Origin: Branchiostoma floridae
Taxonomy: Eukaryota; Chordata; Leptocardii; Amphioxiformes; Branchiostomatidae
Assembly: GCF_000003815.2 (NCBI RefSeq)
Contig: NC_049993.1
Coordinates: 3,179,371-3,243,370, forward strand
DNA length: 64,000 nt
Direction: 5' to 3'
Both the position numbers and the translations under genes were made by a program. A model generated the notes under the pieces. It was not told the DNA's origin, made no database searches, and was given only the letters and a program-made list of their open reading frames with translations. Numbering within the stretch: the first letter of the stretch is position 1; every line of letters begins with the position of its first letter. Of this stretch, positions 28,701 through 37,149 are shown one piece after another.

Positions 28701-30351
28701 TTAAGTATAATATAAAATACAATAACTACACAAAACGGACCAAAAAAAACAGCATGCATTGTGCATATTTATTGGCATAAAAACGCCACGAAAGATTATT
28801 TTCCTACTCAGATCATCGAATCAATCTATTATAGAATACATGCTTGGGGCATTTCATTTTCAACCGTCTACAAGGAAGAAGTCAAACCCCTTACAAGTTA
28901 AGTAGATTTAGTACCCTAGTCTGTATCGTATACACATTCCTAGAATTTAGTTAGAATCTACATGTACTTTAATGAACTTTTCTTATATTTTACATATGCA
29001 AATCGATCACATCCCATGCAAGTGTATTAAGTATTGCTGTTTCTCCCCACATAGAGTGACCCTTCTCCTGGCCTTGCCTTCCTGTTCCCTGTTACCCTGG
29101 CTTTTGTGGCCTACAAGATGTCCTCTGTGAGCCTGTACCAGACCCATCCCTGTCTGTTCCTGTCCATGGTCGGAATAACGGTTGCAAAAATCACCATCAA
29201 ACTTATAGTGAGTGATAACTAATAGTATTTCTATGCTAACTGTATTGTGAAGCTACATTTAGTAACGGTCAGATTCGTCCTAAAAATGCATAGGTCCAAT
29301 GGAGGTTAACAGAGTGGGCGTATGAGGGTTTGGATCCCAGACGTAAATTTGAAATATTTGAACATCTTTTATCTAGAAGAAAAATCAAATCCGAGATTTT
29401 GTCAGACAATATCTGCTATACCTTCTCTTAGTTTTGTTCGAGGATTGGTACAATGCTATTCGTATTATACAGTAAATTCTGTGTTCAATCCGTCTGCGGT
29501 CCAATTGGATTCCTCTAAATTTTCAGAGAATAGTAAACAGGTATTTCTAAGTCATCAAAGCAACTTTTATCTAATAGAGATATCTTTTTTTTTTATTCTT
29601 TCATTGTTAAGATCGCACAGATGACGAAAAGTAACATGACGATATTGGACTCGTCACTGATTGGCCCAGGTTTGCTGCTCCTAGACCAATGCCTCAACAG
29701 CTTCATCAATGAGTACATCCTTTTGTGGTTGAGTTTGGTAAGTAGAACCAATTCCACCTTACTGAATTGGCGTTTGTTGCGTTTTGTTCTAACATCTTTA
29801 AAACGAAAACTTTGTAACAATGCAACTGATATAAGTTACTGTTAATAACAATCTCTTAACTACACTTGACTTCATGAGCATATTCTACTATACTCTTACA
29901 TATAAGTCATGTATAAATAATCTTCTTAGTTTCTTAACTGTTCCAACATAGTCCCTTTCGTATTACAGAGTCGGTAATTCGGACTCAGTTAAATCCAATA
30001 CTATAGACATGTTTAGAACATGAGATATTAAAATGGAAGTCCCGCGGCAGTACTTAGAAAGTCGCCAGGGGACCATTATATCGAACTTGACATTTGATTT
30101 CCAGAGTCTTACCGACCTAACCATTTCACCTGGACACATCCAAGGCATCTCGAATGATGAAGCCTGCATTCTTTATCCTCAGCGGTGTGTGATTTCTTTC
30201 CACTTGTGATCTTTTTCAGGTGTACGTGACCCTTGACCTGGCTACTTACAGTTCCGTGTTGTGTATGCAAATCTGCGACCACCTTGACATCTACTGTTTT
30301 AGTATCACGAGCAAGCCGTCACTCAATGGACTGAAATTAAGGAAGCTGTAA
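4658..30351 (+). CDS. CEPT1/CHPT1-like: Choline/ethanolamine phosphotransferase (CHPT1/CEPT1 type), 9 exons
   Basis: Join 4658-4753, 17082-17213, 18071-18218, 24967-25108, 26575-26659, 28060-28161, 29055-29207, 29612-29737, 30220-30351. All junctions are GT-AG and phases agree, giving 371 aa (vertebrate relatives are about 400). The enzyme transfers phosphocholine or phosphoethanolamine from the CDP-alcohol to diacylglycerol in ER/Golgi membranes, the last Kennedy-pathway step. The CDP-alcohol phosphotransferase motif is complete: D96, D99-G100, A103-R104, G113, D117, D121. Other family landmarks are [10 protein letters not shown] at residues 42-51, MTKS at 290-293 and the [12 protein letters not shown] segment in exon 8. 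Hydrophobic segments recur through exons 2-9, as expected for a polytopic enzyme. The start is supported by a typical family N-terminus (LTEAQL...[12 protein letters not shown]). Choline versus ethanolamine preference cannot be read from the sequence. The introns are packed with mobile elements. Confidence 0.93.
5190..5980. repeat. Dispersed repeat fragments in intron 1
   Basis: Holds blocks shared with the larger dispersed family (see 41733-43160). It also has an internally repeated unit: GCAGCTGGAGGATTTTCACG occurs at 5493 and 5702, and TTGTAGAGAGGATTGTCAA at 5535 and 5746. No gene is visible. Confidence 0.6.
6226..7210. repeat. Dispersed repeat, fold-back copy
   Basis: The left part (6226-6345) reads as the reverse complement of blocks at 6870-6900 and 7130-7190. 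These include the TTTGTCAAATAAACAAGGG end and the ACAATAGGACAGGACCATCA segment, so this copy is an imperfect inverted repeat. Between the arms are the GATCCTGGTGATATTTTG and GGCCCCTAGCGGCATTC blocks of the family. A (GTAG)n microsatellite sits at 6748-6770. Confidence 0.6.
7471..8110. repeat. 51-bp minisatellite, about 12.5 copies
   Basis: The unit contains CCACGGAAAGATTCCCGAG, then AATCGTACACTTACACACAC and GGTGTACTCGG. Spacing is exactly 51 bp over 612 bp. Because 51 is divisible by three and the unit has few stops, long ORFs open on both strands through this array. They are artefacts of the repeat, not genes. Confidence 0.93.
8323..8570. repeat. Degenerate inverted copies of the 51-bp unit
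   Basis: TGTATGATTCTCGGGAATCT and close variants recur four times here. They are the reverse complement of the 7471-8110 unit, with more divergence and irregular spacing. Confidence 0.7.
8996..9021. repeat. (GAT)n microsatellite
   Basis: About eight GAT units. It produces aspartate or methionine runs in conceptual translations, which are not considered coding. Confidence 0.9.
9323..10264. mobile_element. TTAA-flanked (piggyBac-type) MITE, 942 bp
   Basis: Ends are CCCTCATCCGACCGT and its inverse, flanked by TTAA at 9319-9322 and 10265-10268. TTAA duplication with CCC termini is the hallmark of piggyBac superfamily elements. Just inside both ends is a small palindrome, GGGGTCATTTTTGACCCC. The AT-rich interior has no long ORF, so it is non-autonomous. 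Confidence 0.85.
10269..11611. other. Intron 1 sequence without recognised genes
   Basis: Unique-looking intron sequence. Short ORFs on both strands lack recognisable domains. A short inverted pair, GGGGACTTGAGG at 10749 and CTCAAGTCCCC at 10819, is present. Confidence 0.5.
11621..12018. mobile_element. TIR element with perfect 9-bp target duplication
   Basis: The termini start TAGCCTGG and remain similar as inverted repeats for about 60 bp; both include ACCCCA and GGGGTCTGGC blocks. The element is flanked by ACGACGTAC at 11612-11620 and 12019-12027. A 9-bp duplication is typical of Mutator-like elements, but the termini alone do not settle the superfamily. Length is 398 bp with no transposase. 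Confidence 0.85.
12019..13100. other. Intron 1 sequence, repeat debris
   Basis: AT-rich sequence. A reverse-oriented fragment of the dispersed family (CCACTAGGGG block near 12670) is followed by an acidic open stretch at 12960-13080 that may belong to the HIRAN-like remnant downstream. Confidence 0.45.
13107..13364 (+). pseudogene. HIRAN-like domain remnant
   Basis: The conceptual product has the pattern [18 protein letters not shown], then [10 protein letters not shown]. This matches the HIRAN core (EPDNxxDxNAIxV...GxVGYxP), a DNA-end-binding module also found in mobile-element proteins. Just upstream a different frame reads [11 protein letters not shown], so a frameshift or lost exon seems to separate a longer ancestral coding region. 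It lies in intron 1 of the phosphotransferase gene and is probably a transposon-associated relic. Confidence is moderate because only about 60 residues support it. Confidence 0.45.
14440..14781. mobile_element. hAT-like MITE
   Basis: The right end is ATTTCGAGCCCTG. The left end, CCGGGCCTCGAAAT, is its inverted near-match, and both ends continue into CCTGCA-rich inverted sequence (CTGCATACCTGCA / CCTGCATATGCAGG). The repeated TACCTGCAC motif occurs at least six times inside. No clean target duplication was seen. Confidence 0.6.
15984..16113 (+). mobile_element. tRNA-derived SINE
   Basis: An A-box-like TGGCGTAATCGG (15984-15995) and a B box GATTTCGAATCC (16026-16037) lie at tRNA spacing. They are followed by GTGCCCTTGAGAAAGACACT and a CGACTTTCCTCACTTG body segment, giving the tRNA-head-plus-conserved-body layout of SINEs. 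It is in intron 1 on the sense strand. Confidence 0.7.
16150..16310. repeat. Dispersed repeat shared with 60604-60810
   Basis: GATCACTTCAGTGTCACTGA, then CGAAGGCTAGTGGATTCTAT and GAAACGTCTGACCGTTTC, are nearly repeated at 60710-60773. Both copies have a TATAAAA-like segment about 25-40 bp before GATCACTTC. This may be a promoter-bearing piece of a dispersed element. Confidence 0.7.
16318..16592. repeat. Nested long inverted repeat
   Basis: The left arm, 16371-16470, is the reverse complement of 16489-16592 with few mismatches, for example ATACTATTGATTGATGATAT against ATATCATCAATCAATAGTAT. A third partial copy (16318-16372, ATCATTTTCTTTACTTTCCA) matches the inner part of the right arm. A transcript would form a ~100-bp hairpin. 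Confidence 0.85.
17082..17213 (+). CDS. Phosphotransferase exon 2
   Basis: Residues 33-76, after a TCTACAG acceptor and before a GTGAGT donor. It contains [18 protein letters not shown], the conserved stretch leading into the first membrane helix. Confidence 0.92.
17618..17966. repeat. 15-bp minisatellite in intron 2
   Basis: Imperfect units of ACAACCCCAGGGGAC. The period of 15 creates stop-free frames with PLGLC-type pentapeptides on the minus strand; these are not genes. Confidence 0.85.
18071..18218 (+). CDS. Phosphotransferase exon 3 (catalytic motif)
   Basis: Residues 77-125 plus one base (phase 1). It carries the full catalytic motif, [13 protein letters not shown] followed by GSLFDHGCD, with all four metal-binding/catalytic aspartates. 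The donor is GTAAGA at 18219. Confidence 0.95.
18311..20661. mobile_element. TTAA-flanked composite element with long internal inverted repeats, 2.35 kb
   Basis: Flanked by TTAA at 18307-18310 and 20662-20665, with CCCT...AGGG ends, a piggyBac-type signature; the terminal repeats are otherwise weak. Inside, 18707-18900 matches the reverse complement of about 20045-20245, and 19573-19900 matches the reverse complement of about 20262-20582. The right arm is therefore one block and the left arm is split by about 670 bp. The sequence is unusually rich in ACGT, CGTACG and CACGTACGTGC motifs. No convincing transposase was read. Confidence 0.6.
21304..22256. mobile_element. TTAA-flanked MITE family B, copy 1 (953 bp)
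   Basis: Ends CCCTATTCAGACCGG and its inverse, flanked by TTAA (21300-21303 and 22257-22260). The same element occurs at 49905-50795. The interior has many TGACGTCAT-type CRE palindromes and G- or C-homopolymers just inside both ends. No transposase ORF is present. Confidence 0.9.
22257..24600. other. Intron 3 sequence with a direct repeat pair
   Basis: Two direct copies of an approximately 90-bp unit (CACTTGTTGAA(C/T)TTGA, then GGGGTCAGCCGGGGAACCTA) lie at about 23045 and 23208. GC-rich sequence at 22260-22740 includes GGCGGCGGCGCC-like patches. No exon is needed here, because exons 3 and 4 join in phase. Confidence 0.5.
24610..24670 (+). repeat. tRNA-like sequence, possible SINE head
   Basis: Has a perfect B-box-like GGGTTCGAGTCC at 24651-24662, preceded by GCAGAGCTACGGTCTGTGCG. 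The acceptor ends do not pair convincingly, so it is a tRNA-derived relic rather than a tRNA gene. Confidence 0.4.
24967..25108 (+). CDS. Phosphotransferase exon 4
   Basis: Completes codon 126 and encodes residues 127-172. It reads [19 protein letters not shown], then a hydrophobic segment ending SGKFTFG. The acceptor is TTTCCTCTAG and the donor GTAAGT. This matches the family's helix after the catalytic motif. Confidence 0.9.
25170..25960. repeat. Dispersed repeat family copy in intron 4
   Basis: Shares GGCCCCTAGAGGCTTTC, GGTACTGCAGCGTAACTTCC and ATTATGCAAA/ATTTGCA blocks with 26745-27715 and 41733-43160. A short GT run is at 25172-25188. Confidence 0.7.
26247..26514. mobile_element. Fold-back element beside exon 5
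   Basis: Outer arms CTTGAAATAGTTGAACTGTA (26247 onward) and its inverse (ending 26514) enclose a second, near-perfect inverted pair, 26281-26317 and 26335-26372. TACCTTACTCTGT flanks it on both sides (near 26234 and 26549), suggesting target duplication. The right flank is only about 14 bp from the exon 5 acceptor. Confidence 0.75.
26575..26659 (+). CDS. Phosphotransferase exon 5
   Basis: Completes codon 173 and encodes residues 174-201 ([20 protein letters not shown]). It aligns with the family segment containing DVTE. The acceptor is GCTCACAG and the donor GTACGT. Confidence 0.88.
26745..27715. repeat. Dispersed repeat family copy in intron 5
   Basis: Contains a (GTAT)n run at 26805-26850, GTACTGCAGCGGAACTTCC, and several ATTATGCAAAT...ATTTGCATAATTAA pairs at 27230-27630. 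It ends with GGCGAAGGTATGGGGTCGTG and GGAACTCTAGTTT. Confidence 0.75.
28060..28161 (+). CDS. Phosphotransferase exon 6
   Basis: Residues 202-235, starting [18 protein letters not shown], mostly hydrophobic, between TCCATAG and GTATGA. Confidence 0.88.
29055..29207 (+). CDS. Phosphotransferase exon 7
   Basis: Residues 236-286 ([20 protein letters not shown], then [17 protein letters not shown]), matching the family SVLSP...HPCLYIL...AKIT segment. The donor is GTGAGT. Confidence 0.92.
29260..29560. repeat. Repeat related to the left part of 18311-20661
   Basis: ATATCTGCTATAC, TTCTGTGTTCAATCCGTCTG and a GGTCCAA segment parallel 18420-18520. CGGTCAGATTCGTCCTAAAAAT at the start parallels the inner right end of the 9323-10264 element. 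This is a degraded TTAA-type element. Confidence 0.55.
29612..29737 (+). CDS. Phosphotransferase exon 8
   Basis: Residues 287-328. AQMTKSNM and [11 protein letters not shown] precede [12 protein letters not shown]. These are among the most conserved C-terminal motifs in CEPT1/CHPT1. The donor is GTAAGT. Confidence 0.94.
30220..30351 (+). CDS. Phosphotransferase exon 9 (terminal)
   Basis: Residues 329-371 and the stop. [12 protein letters not shown] aligns with the family's final helix and tail. The TAA at 30349-30351 coincides with the first bases of a MITE (30349-30688). Confidence 0.9.
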   Translation: MYVTLDLATYSSVLCMQICDHLDIYCFSITSKPSLNGLKLRKL

Positions 30352-30688
30352 GGGTGGGTACCGGTAGAAATTCACGCATTTTGGGGCTTACCGGTCGAAG
30401 AAAATAACAAGAGTGAAGTAGAATAGAGACTAAATAGTAATTTCTACCAAATTTTACTGCCAATTCTACAGAGGCAGTTAGCCTTCTATGATTTCATAAC
30501 GACAGTGGGAGTCGAATACGCCACAAAACAGATTTCTTTGTAGCGAAATGGACCATTGTTTTAAGTATCGTTCATTCACAAGTTTTCGCACACTGAATGA
30601 GGATTAGGTTTAGGTCCGGACCTGGACCTACTCCTTTGGACCTAAACCGTACATGGACCTGATTTTTTTGTACCGGTACCCACCCCTG
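30349..30688. mobile_element. hAT-like MITE that appears to supply the stop codon
   Basis: The left end TAAGGGTGGGTACCGGTA is the inverse of a right end TACCGGTACCCACCCCT ending near 30687. A second right-end copy follows at 30701-30720. The flanks GGAAGCTG (30341-30348) and GTCAGCTG (30689-30696) match at 6 of 8 positions, consistent with an aged 8-bp hAT duplication. The relative at 43231-43644 has the same terminus and a perfect 8-bp duplication. Confidence 0.65.
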
Positions 30689-30720
30689 GTCAGCTGTCTA
30701 GGTACCGGTACCCACCCCTA

Positions 30721-31830
30721 TCTCACTGTTTCACGACTTGGCCTTGCAACATGTTGGTACAAAGGAATTTGACAACGAACTCGCCCAAGTAGCCCAATAG
30801 CCAATACAAATATCAATTTTATTATGTATAACTTCCATTTAGGTACTTAGTTACGTAGTTAAAACGTATTTCTAAGATAAAACATTGGTTAATTGTAACA
30901 TTGAAGTTACTAACAAGCCAATGAACCATAAAAATGAAATGAATTGCACCTGAGGAATTGCATCAAAACTGCTAGTTATTATACGTCAAATAAGTAAGAA
31001 TCATACTGATACAGGATTTGCTCGCATAGAGCAATTACAAAAAGTGTATCTGTATGGCATAGTAGGAGCCAGAATCCAGGTATATTAGAGATTATACTAT
31101 TACTCATATTATATCCGTAAAAGTTTAGAATCTATAGTACATAGGGTAATAATTATGTTAAAGTACTTTCGAAATATTTAAAGTTATAGTTTTTAGATCG
31201 AGTGCCATATTTTATTCCTAGAGCAATTTAAGCATGTCTGCATATTAGAGTGCATTCTATTTACTCGTTGGCTTGACTGTTTCGCACACACAGCTAGAGT
31301 CGCTGGCAGAAACAGAAGGAATGTACAATGTATAATGTAGGTCTACATTTTATATTACATACTATCAAACAAACGTATGTGTGTATAAGAATAATGTATG
31401 TGCGAGTGCGATTTTAGACAATTTCTTTGTAAACGATAACATCACTTTTTCTCATGAAAGATCGTTTTTGAAATCTTTTATTTGTCAAGTCAAGTCAAGG
31501 TTCATTTCACAACAATTAAGGTTAGGTAATATCAGTAATTGTATTAGGCAACTGTCTATGTATCAATACAGGAAATGTAGGTTCTAGGCTTTACACTATT
31601 AATAGAAAACATAGGTACAATATAAACCAAAGCGGCATATATGACTACTTATTGCTGGCATTAATCTACTGTACTAGTACACACTGCACGCTATACATGT
31701 GGTATTGGAAGGCACAGTAAAAGGCTATATGTCTAGTAAACATACATACATGCACAGTCACAGTCTTACTGAGTTGAAGCATTCTCAAAGTTCCGCTTCC
31801 AGTGCGATCTATCATTCATCATTACTGATA
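30721..31830. other. Downstream region of the phosphotransferase gene
   Basis: AT-rich and without recognisable genes. It presumably includes the 3' UTR, but no single polyadenylation signal stands out. Confidence 0.4.
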
Positions 31831-31840
31831 TGTTCTTATT

Positions 31841-32071
31841 TCATAGTCTAGACTCTGATTCAATAAAGATTTTTAGCGTAAGGTATGGACGTCCTCTTCT
31901 TCTGTTTGCTTCTGGGGACCAAAAGAACAGTTTACAGGCTGGTTCGCCATGTCGAGTAACATGTCCAGCAAGGCTTAACCGGCGTCGCCTGACTTCAGTT
32001 GAGATACGGAAAAGTCCCATACAGTTCTTTGTTTGTTGTGTGTTCCCATCAAAGTTTATTGTATACAACAC
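31841..32071 (-). pseudogene. LINE reverse-transcriptase C-terminal fragment
   Basis: RRRRLSLAGHVTRHGEPACK, then FFWSPEANRRRGRPYLTLK, is the signature of the region after the RT domain in several non-LTR retrotransposons (LAGHVxRH...RRRGRP). Only this piece survives. Confidence 0.75.
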
Positions 32072-32249
32072 GTGTCATTGATGCCTCCTAGCGAGTCGTA
32101 ACATATCAAGGCCAAGTGTCAAACGTACGACGCCCTGTTTGCAAGATTAAAACGTTGTATGTACAATATACGTCTAAATATATATATGTCTAAAATATGT
32201 CTAAATATATATGTCTAAAAAGAGGAAACGAAGAATAGATAAAAGAAGG

Positions 32250-32318
32250 TTCCAAGTGGGACGCGAACTGCGTCCTTCAGCTTGATAGTCGCATACTCTT
32301 CCACTAAGCTACTTGCAT
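32250..32318 (-). repeat. tRNA-like sequence / SINE head
   Basis: On the minus strand, TAGCTTAGTGGAAGAG resembles an A box and GTTCGCGTCC a degraded B box, with partial CAAGT/ACTTG acceptor pairing. The T-loop departs from the canonical TTCRA pattern, so this is probably a tRNA pseudogene or SINE head. Confidence 0.45.
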
Positions 32319-32884
32319 TACGTAGAGCCAATGTTTTCTATCTTATCAACTTTACCTGTGACGTATCCACAATAAACGACCTTCGATCAATCGAAAACCT
32401 GCATTTCAAAGCCTAAGGTTTGTTATCTGCGTTTTCATTGGATTCCGGTTTAAGCAAGCGTTTTGTGTCCTGCGCGCTGATACGCCCACCTGTGACGTGT
32501 CCCCAAGAAAGGCTGACGTTTGTGGCCAATCAAAAAGCTGGAAACGTGGATAGCATGTTACAGCCCCCAGTTTTTAGAAAAGGCCAATAAAAGCAATATG
32601 TTTTGCCCTTTCTTGAAAACATACTATTACTAGTAGAAGCAGAACACCCACCTCCGTACAGTATGGCTTTAATTACCAAGCTAAGATCGACTCAACTGAG
32701 TTCATCTACTATCATAATTACTGCTAGAACAATATTATGAATACTACCAATATGGATTCTAAACCAAAGTCAGTTGAGTTAAAAGCACGTAGAAGACAAC
32801 ATGTTACTTGTGTGTCGCTAGCCTGCTGCTGACCTCCCGACATGATGCCACTTGTCAGGTTTCTGGACAGCAAAAAACACGCCC

Positions 32885-33113
32885 TACACCAGTCATGGTA
32901 GCCTCCATAATAGGCTCTCTAGAGCCTTTTTTGGCTCATAATAAACTTTTGCTGGCCATTTCTTTTTGTACTGGGTCGCTGATTACTGCCGGCAGTCAGG
33001 AAAAGCCAGCAATCAGCGACCCAGTACAAAAAGAAATGGCCAGCAAAAGTGTATTATCAGCCAAAAAAAGGCCCAAGAGAGCCTGCTATATGGAGGCTAA
33101 GCCATGGTGTTTT
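32885..33113. repeat. Near-perfect ~105-bp-arm hairpin
   Basis: The left arm (32885 to about 32995) and right arm (about 33005-33113) are inverse copies, e.g. GTACTGGGTCGCTGAT at 32968 against ATCAGCGACCCAGTAC at 33011, with a loop of about 10 bases. A foldback MITE or a long hairpin RNA precursor would both fit. Confidence 0.88.
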
Positions 33114-34480
33114 CCAACTGAATCGAAGCTTGACACCCACATAGCAAATAGATTCGGTGATTTCAGACAAAGGCTTAAATAGACAAGCGTACAAGTAATA
33201 CATATGTTAGTAAGTAGTCTACGGAGATGAAAATCAAATTGGTGAAAGCAAACAATACCGAGTAAACAACGATATTGGTAATGTTAGAAGTCGATACACA
33301 TGGTTTAAAAACGTAATTATTTTGGTCAGCATTAAAATAATGAAGTGCTCCAAAGTCTACTAATTTTGCTTGAAAATAAATGCGATACTTATTGTTTAAA
33401 TTCGTACATGGCTATTTTGAAAATGGTTTCAGGAAGGTCCATCTATGTGCCAAATTTGATTTCTTCAAGGTAAATGTGTGCACAATGTTTTCTTTGAATT
33501 TGCGCAAGAGTTGCTACAATGAAAAATGAGAGCCTTAGAAAATTCAAGCTTGTCGATCCAACATGGCGGACAAATGACATCATTTTCTGACGTCATATAG
33601 AAGTCAGTGTCTTCGTCATTGGCAACAAAAGACTTGGCAGACGTAGATACCGATAGGATAACCTTTATAGTCATCGTTTTGAAATCTTTGAAATCTTTGA
33701 AATCTTTATTAACATACCACGTAGCAGACATTTAGTTATGTCTGAATTATGTTGGTATTAACATGTGCTCCTCCGGGGGAGAAATACACTATAAGTTAAG
33801 TACATCAATTTAAAAAGACAGCATAGTTCAAAATCTTAATTGCTAACAATACGATTTGTATCACGAATAAGGAACCATTGGTCTTAGACTACATATCACA
33901 ATCAAGACAGGTGTTCGGTTAATATGGAAAGACGTGCATAATATACACAGCACGAAAACAACTTTTTAAGCAAAGTTTCAGAGATACGTATAAAGCCCTT
34001 AAAGGCGGAGAAATATTTTAGCAGATTTTAAGATCTATTAAAGGCATCGGAAACATACATTTGGCATTTACGGAAGATTTCAGCGTTTGTAAATCTAACT
34101 TAATCTGTTGTGTTTCTTTACGTGAATTTTACATGTATTTTAGTGTGCCGAAAAGACAACTTAAATGTCTCGAAAATGTTTTCTGTCAAAACGGACAAAT
34201 ACCGTTTCTCTAGATCTGTTACAAAATACATGTTAACCGGCTAAGTCAAATGTAATAAAGCTTTGTCTGGTGTTAGACAAAACATTGCGTCATCTGTTTT
34301 ATACCAGTGGCAAGATTTAGTCAAAACTGAAAATTATTGCGCTTTCTGGTACAAAATGTTATGTTTATACCTCAGCAAATACAAATACAATACAATACAA
34401 AGTCAAATACAATAATCTTCTGTGTTTTTTTTAGCTATTCCGAAAGCATTTGACGTATTCAAACTTTCTGTGCGCAAGGT
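33114..34480. other. Intergenic, no gene seen
   Basis: AT-rich. A short GAAATCTTT triplication lies at 33680-33710. No ORF with a recognisable domain. Confidence 0.4.
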
Positions 34481-34489
34481 TTAATTCGA

Positions 34490-35870
34490 ACAGGGGAGAA
34501 CCTCTCACGGTTAGCTTATATGCGCTCTTTTACGTTTTATGAAATGTTGCGTATACCATGGTCAATATTGACCGAAGGATGCCATATATATAATTTATTT
34601 CGAACCGTCATTTACGCAAAGAAGGGAAGACCTCCCCCGTTAATATATTTGCCAAGACGTATATGAAATGTTGCGTATTTCTTTTGAACATACGACATGT
34701 TTAATCTTTGAATCCGCGCAGTTTAAGCGAACTAGGGGAGACCTCCCCCGTTTAGCTTATATGTTGCCAAAATGTATATGAAATGTTGCGTATTTCTTTT
34801 GAACATACGACATGTTTAATCTTTGAATCCGCGCAGTTAAAGCGAACTAGGGGAGACCTCCCCCGTTTAGCTTATATGCTGCCAAAACGTATATGAAATG
34901 TTGCGTATTTCTGTTGAACATACGACATGTTTAATCTTTGAATCCGCGCAGTTTAAGCGAACTAGGGGAGACCTCCCCCGTTTAGCTTATATGTTGTCAA
35001 AACGTATATGAAATGTTGCGTATTTCTGTAAAACATACAACAAGTTTAATCTTTGAATCCGCGCAGTTTAAGCGAACTAGGGGAGACCTCCCCCGTTTAG
35101 CTTATATGCTGCCAAAACGTATATGAAATGTTGCGTATTTCTGTTGAACATACGACATGTTTAATCTTTGAATCCGCGCAGTTTAAGCGAACTAGGGGAG
35201 ACCTCCCCCGTTTAGCTTATATGTTGCCAAGACGTATATGAGATGTTGCGTATTTCTGTAAAACATACAACAAGTTTAATCTTTGAATCCACGCAGTTTA
35301 AGCGAACTAGGGGAGACCTCCCCCATTTAGCTTATATGTTGCCAAAACGTATATGAAATGTTGCGTATTTCTTTTGAACATACGACATGTTTAATCTTTG
35401 AATCCGCGCAGTTTAAGCGAACTAGGGGAGACCTCCCCCGTTTAGCTTATATGCTGCCAAAACGTATATGAAATGTTGCGTATTTCTGTAAAACATAATA
35501 TCTAATACGCGCAGTTTAAGCGAACTTGAGGAGACCTCCCCCGTTTAGCTTATATGTTGTCAAGACGTATATGAAATGTTGCGTATTTCTGTAAACCATA
35601 CAACAAGTTTAATCTTTGAATCCGCGCAGTTTAAGCGAACTAGGGGAGACCTCCCCCGTTTAGCTTATATGCTGCCAAAACGTATATGAAATGTTGCGTA
35701 TTTCTGTTGAACATACGACATGTTTAATCTTTGAATCCGCGCAGTTTAAGCGAACTAGGGGAGACCTCCCCCGTTTAGCTTATATGTTGCCAAGACGTAT
35801 ATGAAATGTTGCGTATTTCTGTTGAACATACGAAATGTTTAATCTTTGAATCCGCGTAGCTTAAGCAAAC
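34490..35870. repeat. 115-bp satellite array
   Basis: Anchors GGGGAGACCTCCCCCGTTTA recur at 34736, 34851, 34966, 35081, 35196, 35311 and 35426, exactly 115 bp apart. A slightly shortened unit follows, then 115-bp spacing again. About 12 copies, more diverged at both edges. Each unit contains a GGGGAGACCTCCCC palindrome and ACGTATATGAAATGTTGCG. Confidence 0.95.
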
Positions 35871-37149
35871 TTGTTTTATCTATTAGCTAATACCGTCTCA
35901 AAGGTTTTATGAAACGTTGCCTTTTTCTGCTGAACATACGGCATGTTTGAAGCGCAGTTTATGCGAACAGGAGGAGACCCTTTCCTTTTTATTTTATACC
36001 GCATATATGTTCTGAAATTCCAGGGTCTAAATCAGAGTGAGGCCGCCTGTTTTCTTTGTGGCAAGTTGACCCTCGAACTAAGAGACGGTAGAAATCCCGA
36101 CTACTGCTATGAATATCTCCGCGACTCAACCTCTGCTTGAAGAATAAGGATGTAGTAGGTATACTTATCGCGTTTTGTGTAGTGAGTTGTGTTTTCTCTA
36201 TAAAACGGCAAGCAGTTCTTACTACAGGTAAATGTACGAAATATGTTTATTTCTTTATCTACAAGCAAGCGTCGAGAAAGAACAGTTTGTGCACACAGGC
36301 GGTGTCTTCTAGTGTTGCTCGTGTTTGTTTGGGTTTAATTTAAATATGGTGATATGCGTGGGCAGGCAAGATGTAAATTTATTCAGCGTTACTTCGTACT
36401 CGCCATGGGGCGCAACCCTCCGTCCGTCCAAGGAGGTTGAACTTCCTTGGTCCGTCTGTGACACAGCTGTGCCATGTGATAGGATGTATCCAATGGCAGA
36501 AAAGAGTGGGGGGTTCAAATTTACGGGTCATACGTACGACAAGGAGCGGTTATTTTCCGGGCGTTCATTTTTGAAGAGAAGTATTGAAGAAAGTTTGGGC
36601 CTGTTCTAGCCCGCAAGTTGTGGCCGCGACTCCGCTTTTACCGCCTAGGACCCCCGGTGACGGAATTTGACTCAAAGATACGAGGTGGCTATCATTCCGT
36701 AAAAGCTGTTGTTGGAAATCGACACAGAATGGAAATCACGGCCCTTGTACCATCCGGATTAATAGAAGCCGAGACTGCAAGCTGAACATGTTTCGCGTTC
36801 ACAGAATCCAGGACCATCCAACAACACGAGTCATATCGGCCACTACTCTAGATCTTACCGGATTCTTATTCCTGTGGTGACCAGATGGAACTGTACATGT
36901 GTGCTCTTTTTAACTTACGCCGAGACGCTTCACCCGACACTGGAAATGGGACTGTGGACTGCTGCACGGAATTGCGCAACCGTTGTGATTGTTTCAACTG
37001 CCGACTACATCAGATTAAAAGGCCACAAATACCTAGTAGGCAGTAGTTTTTTTTTACCCTTCCATGTAATATTTTCTCGTAATTCAATAAAATTTCAAAG
37101 TTTCATCCATTGTATTTTCTTGCTTTGAAATGTGCTAATGATTATTCTC

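Noticed and set aside
35943-36140. Possible terminal exon (GLNQSEAACFLCGKLTLELR) after a TTCCAG acceptor between the two satellites
   Set aside because: Two cysteines and a stop are not enough; no partner exon or family was recognised.
36874-37128. 84-aa plus-strand ORF
   Set aside because: No domain, no splice context, abuts satellite DNA.
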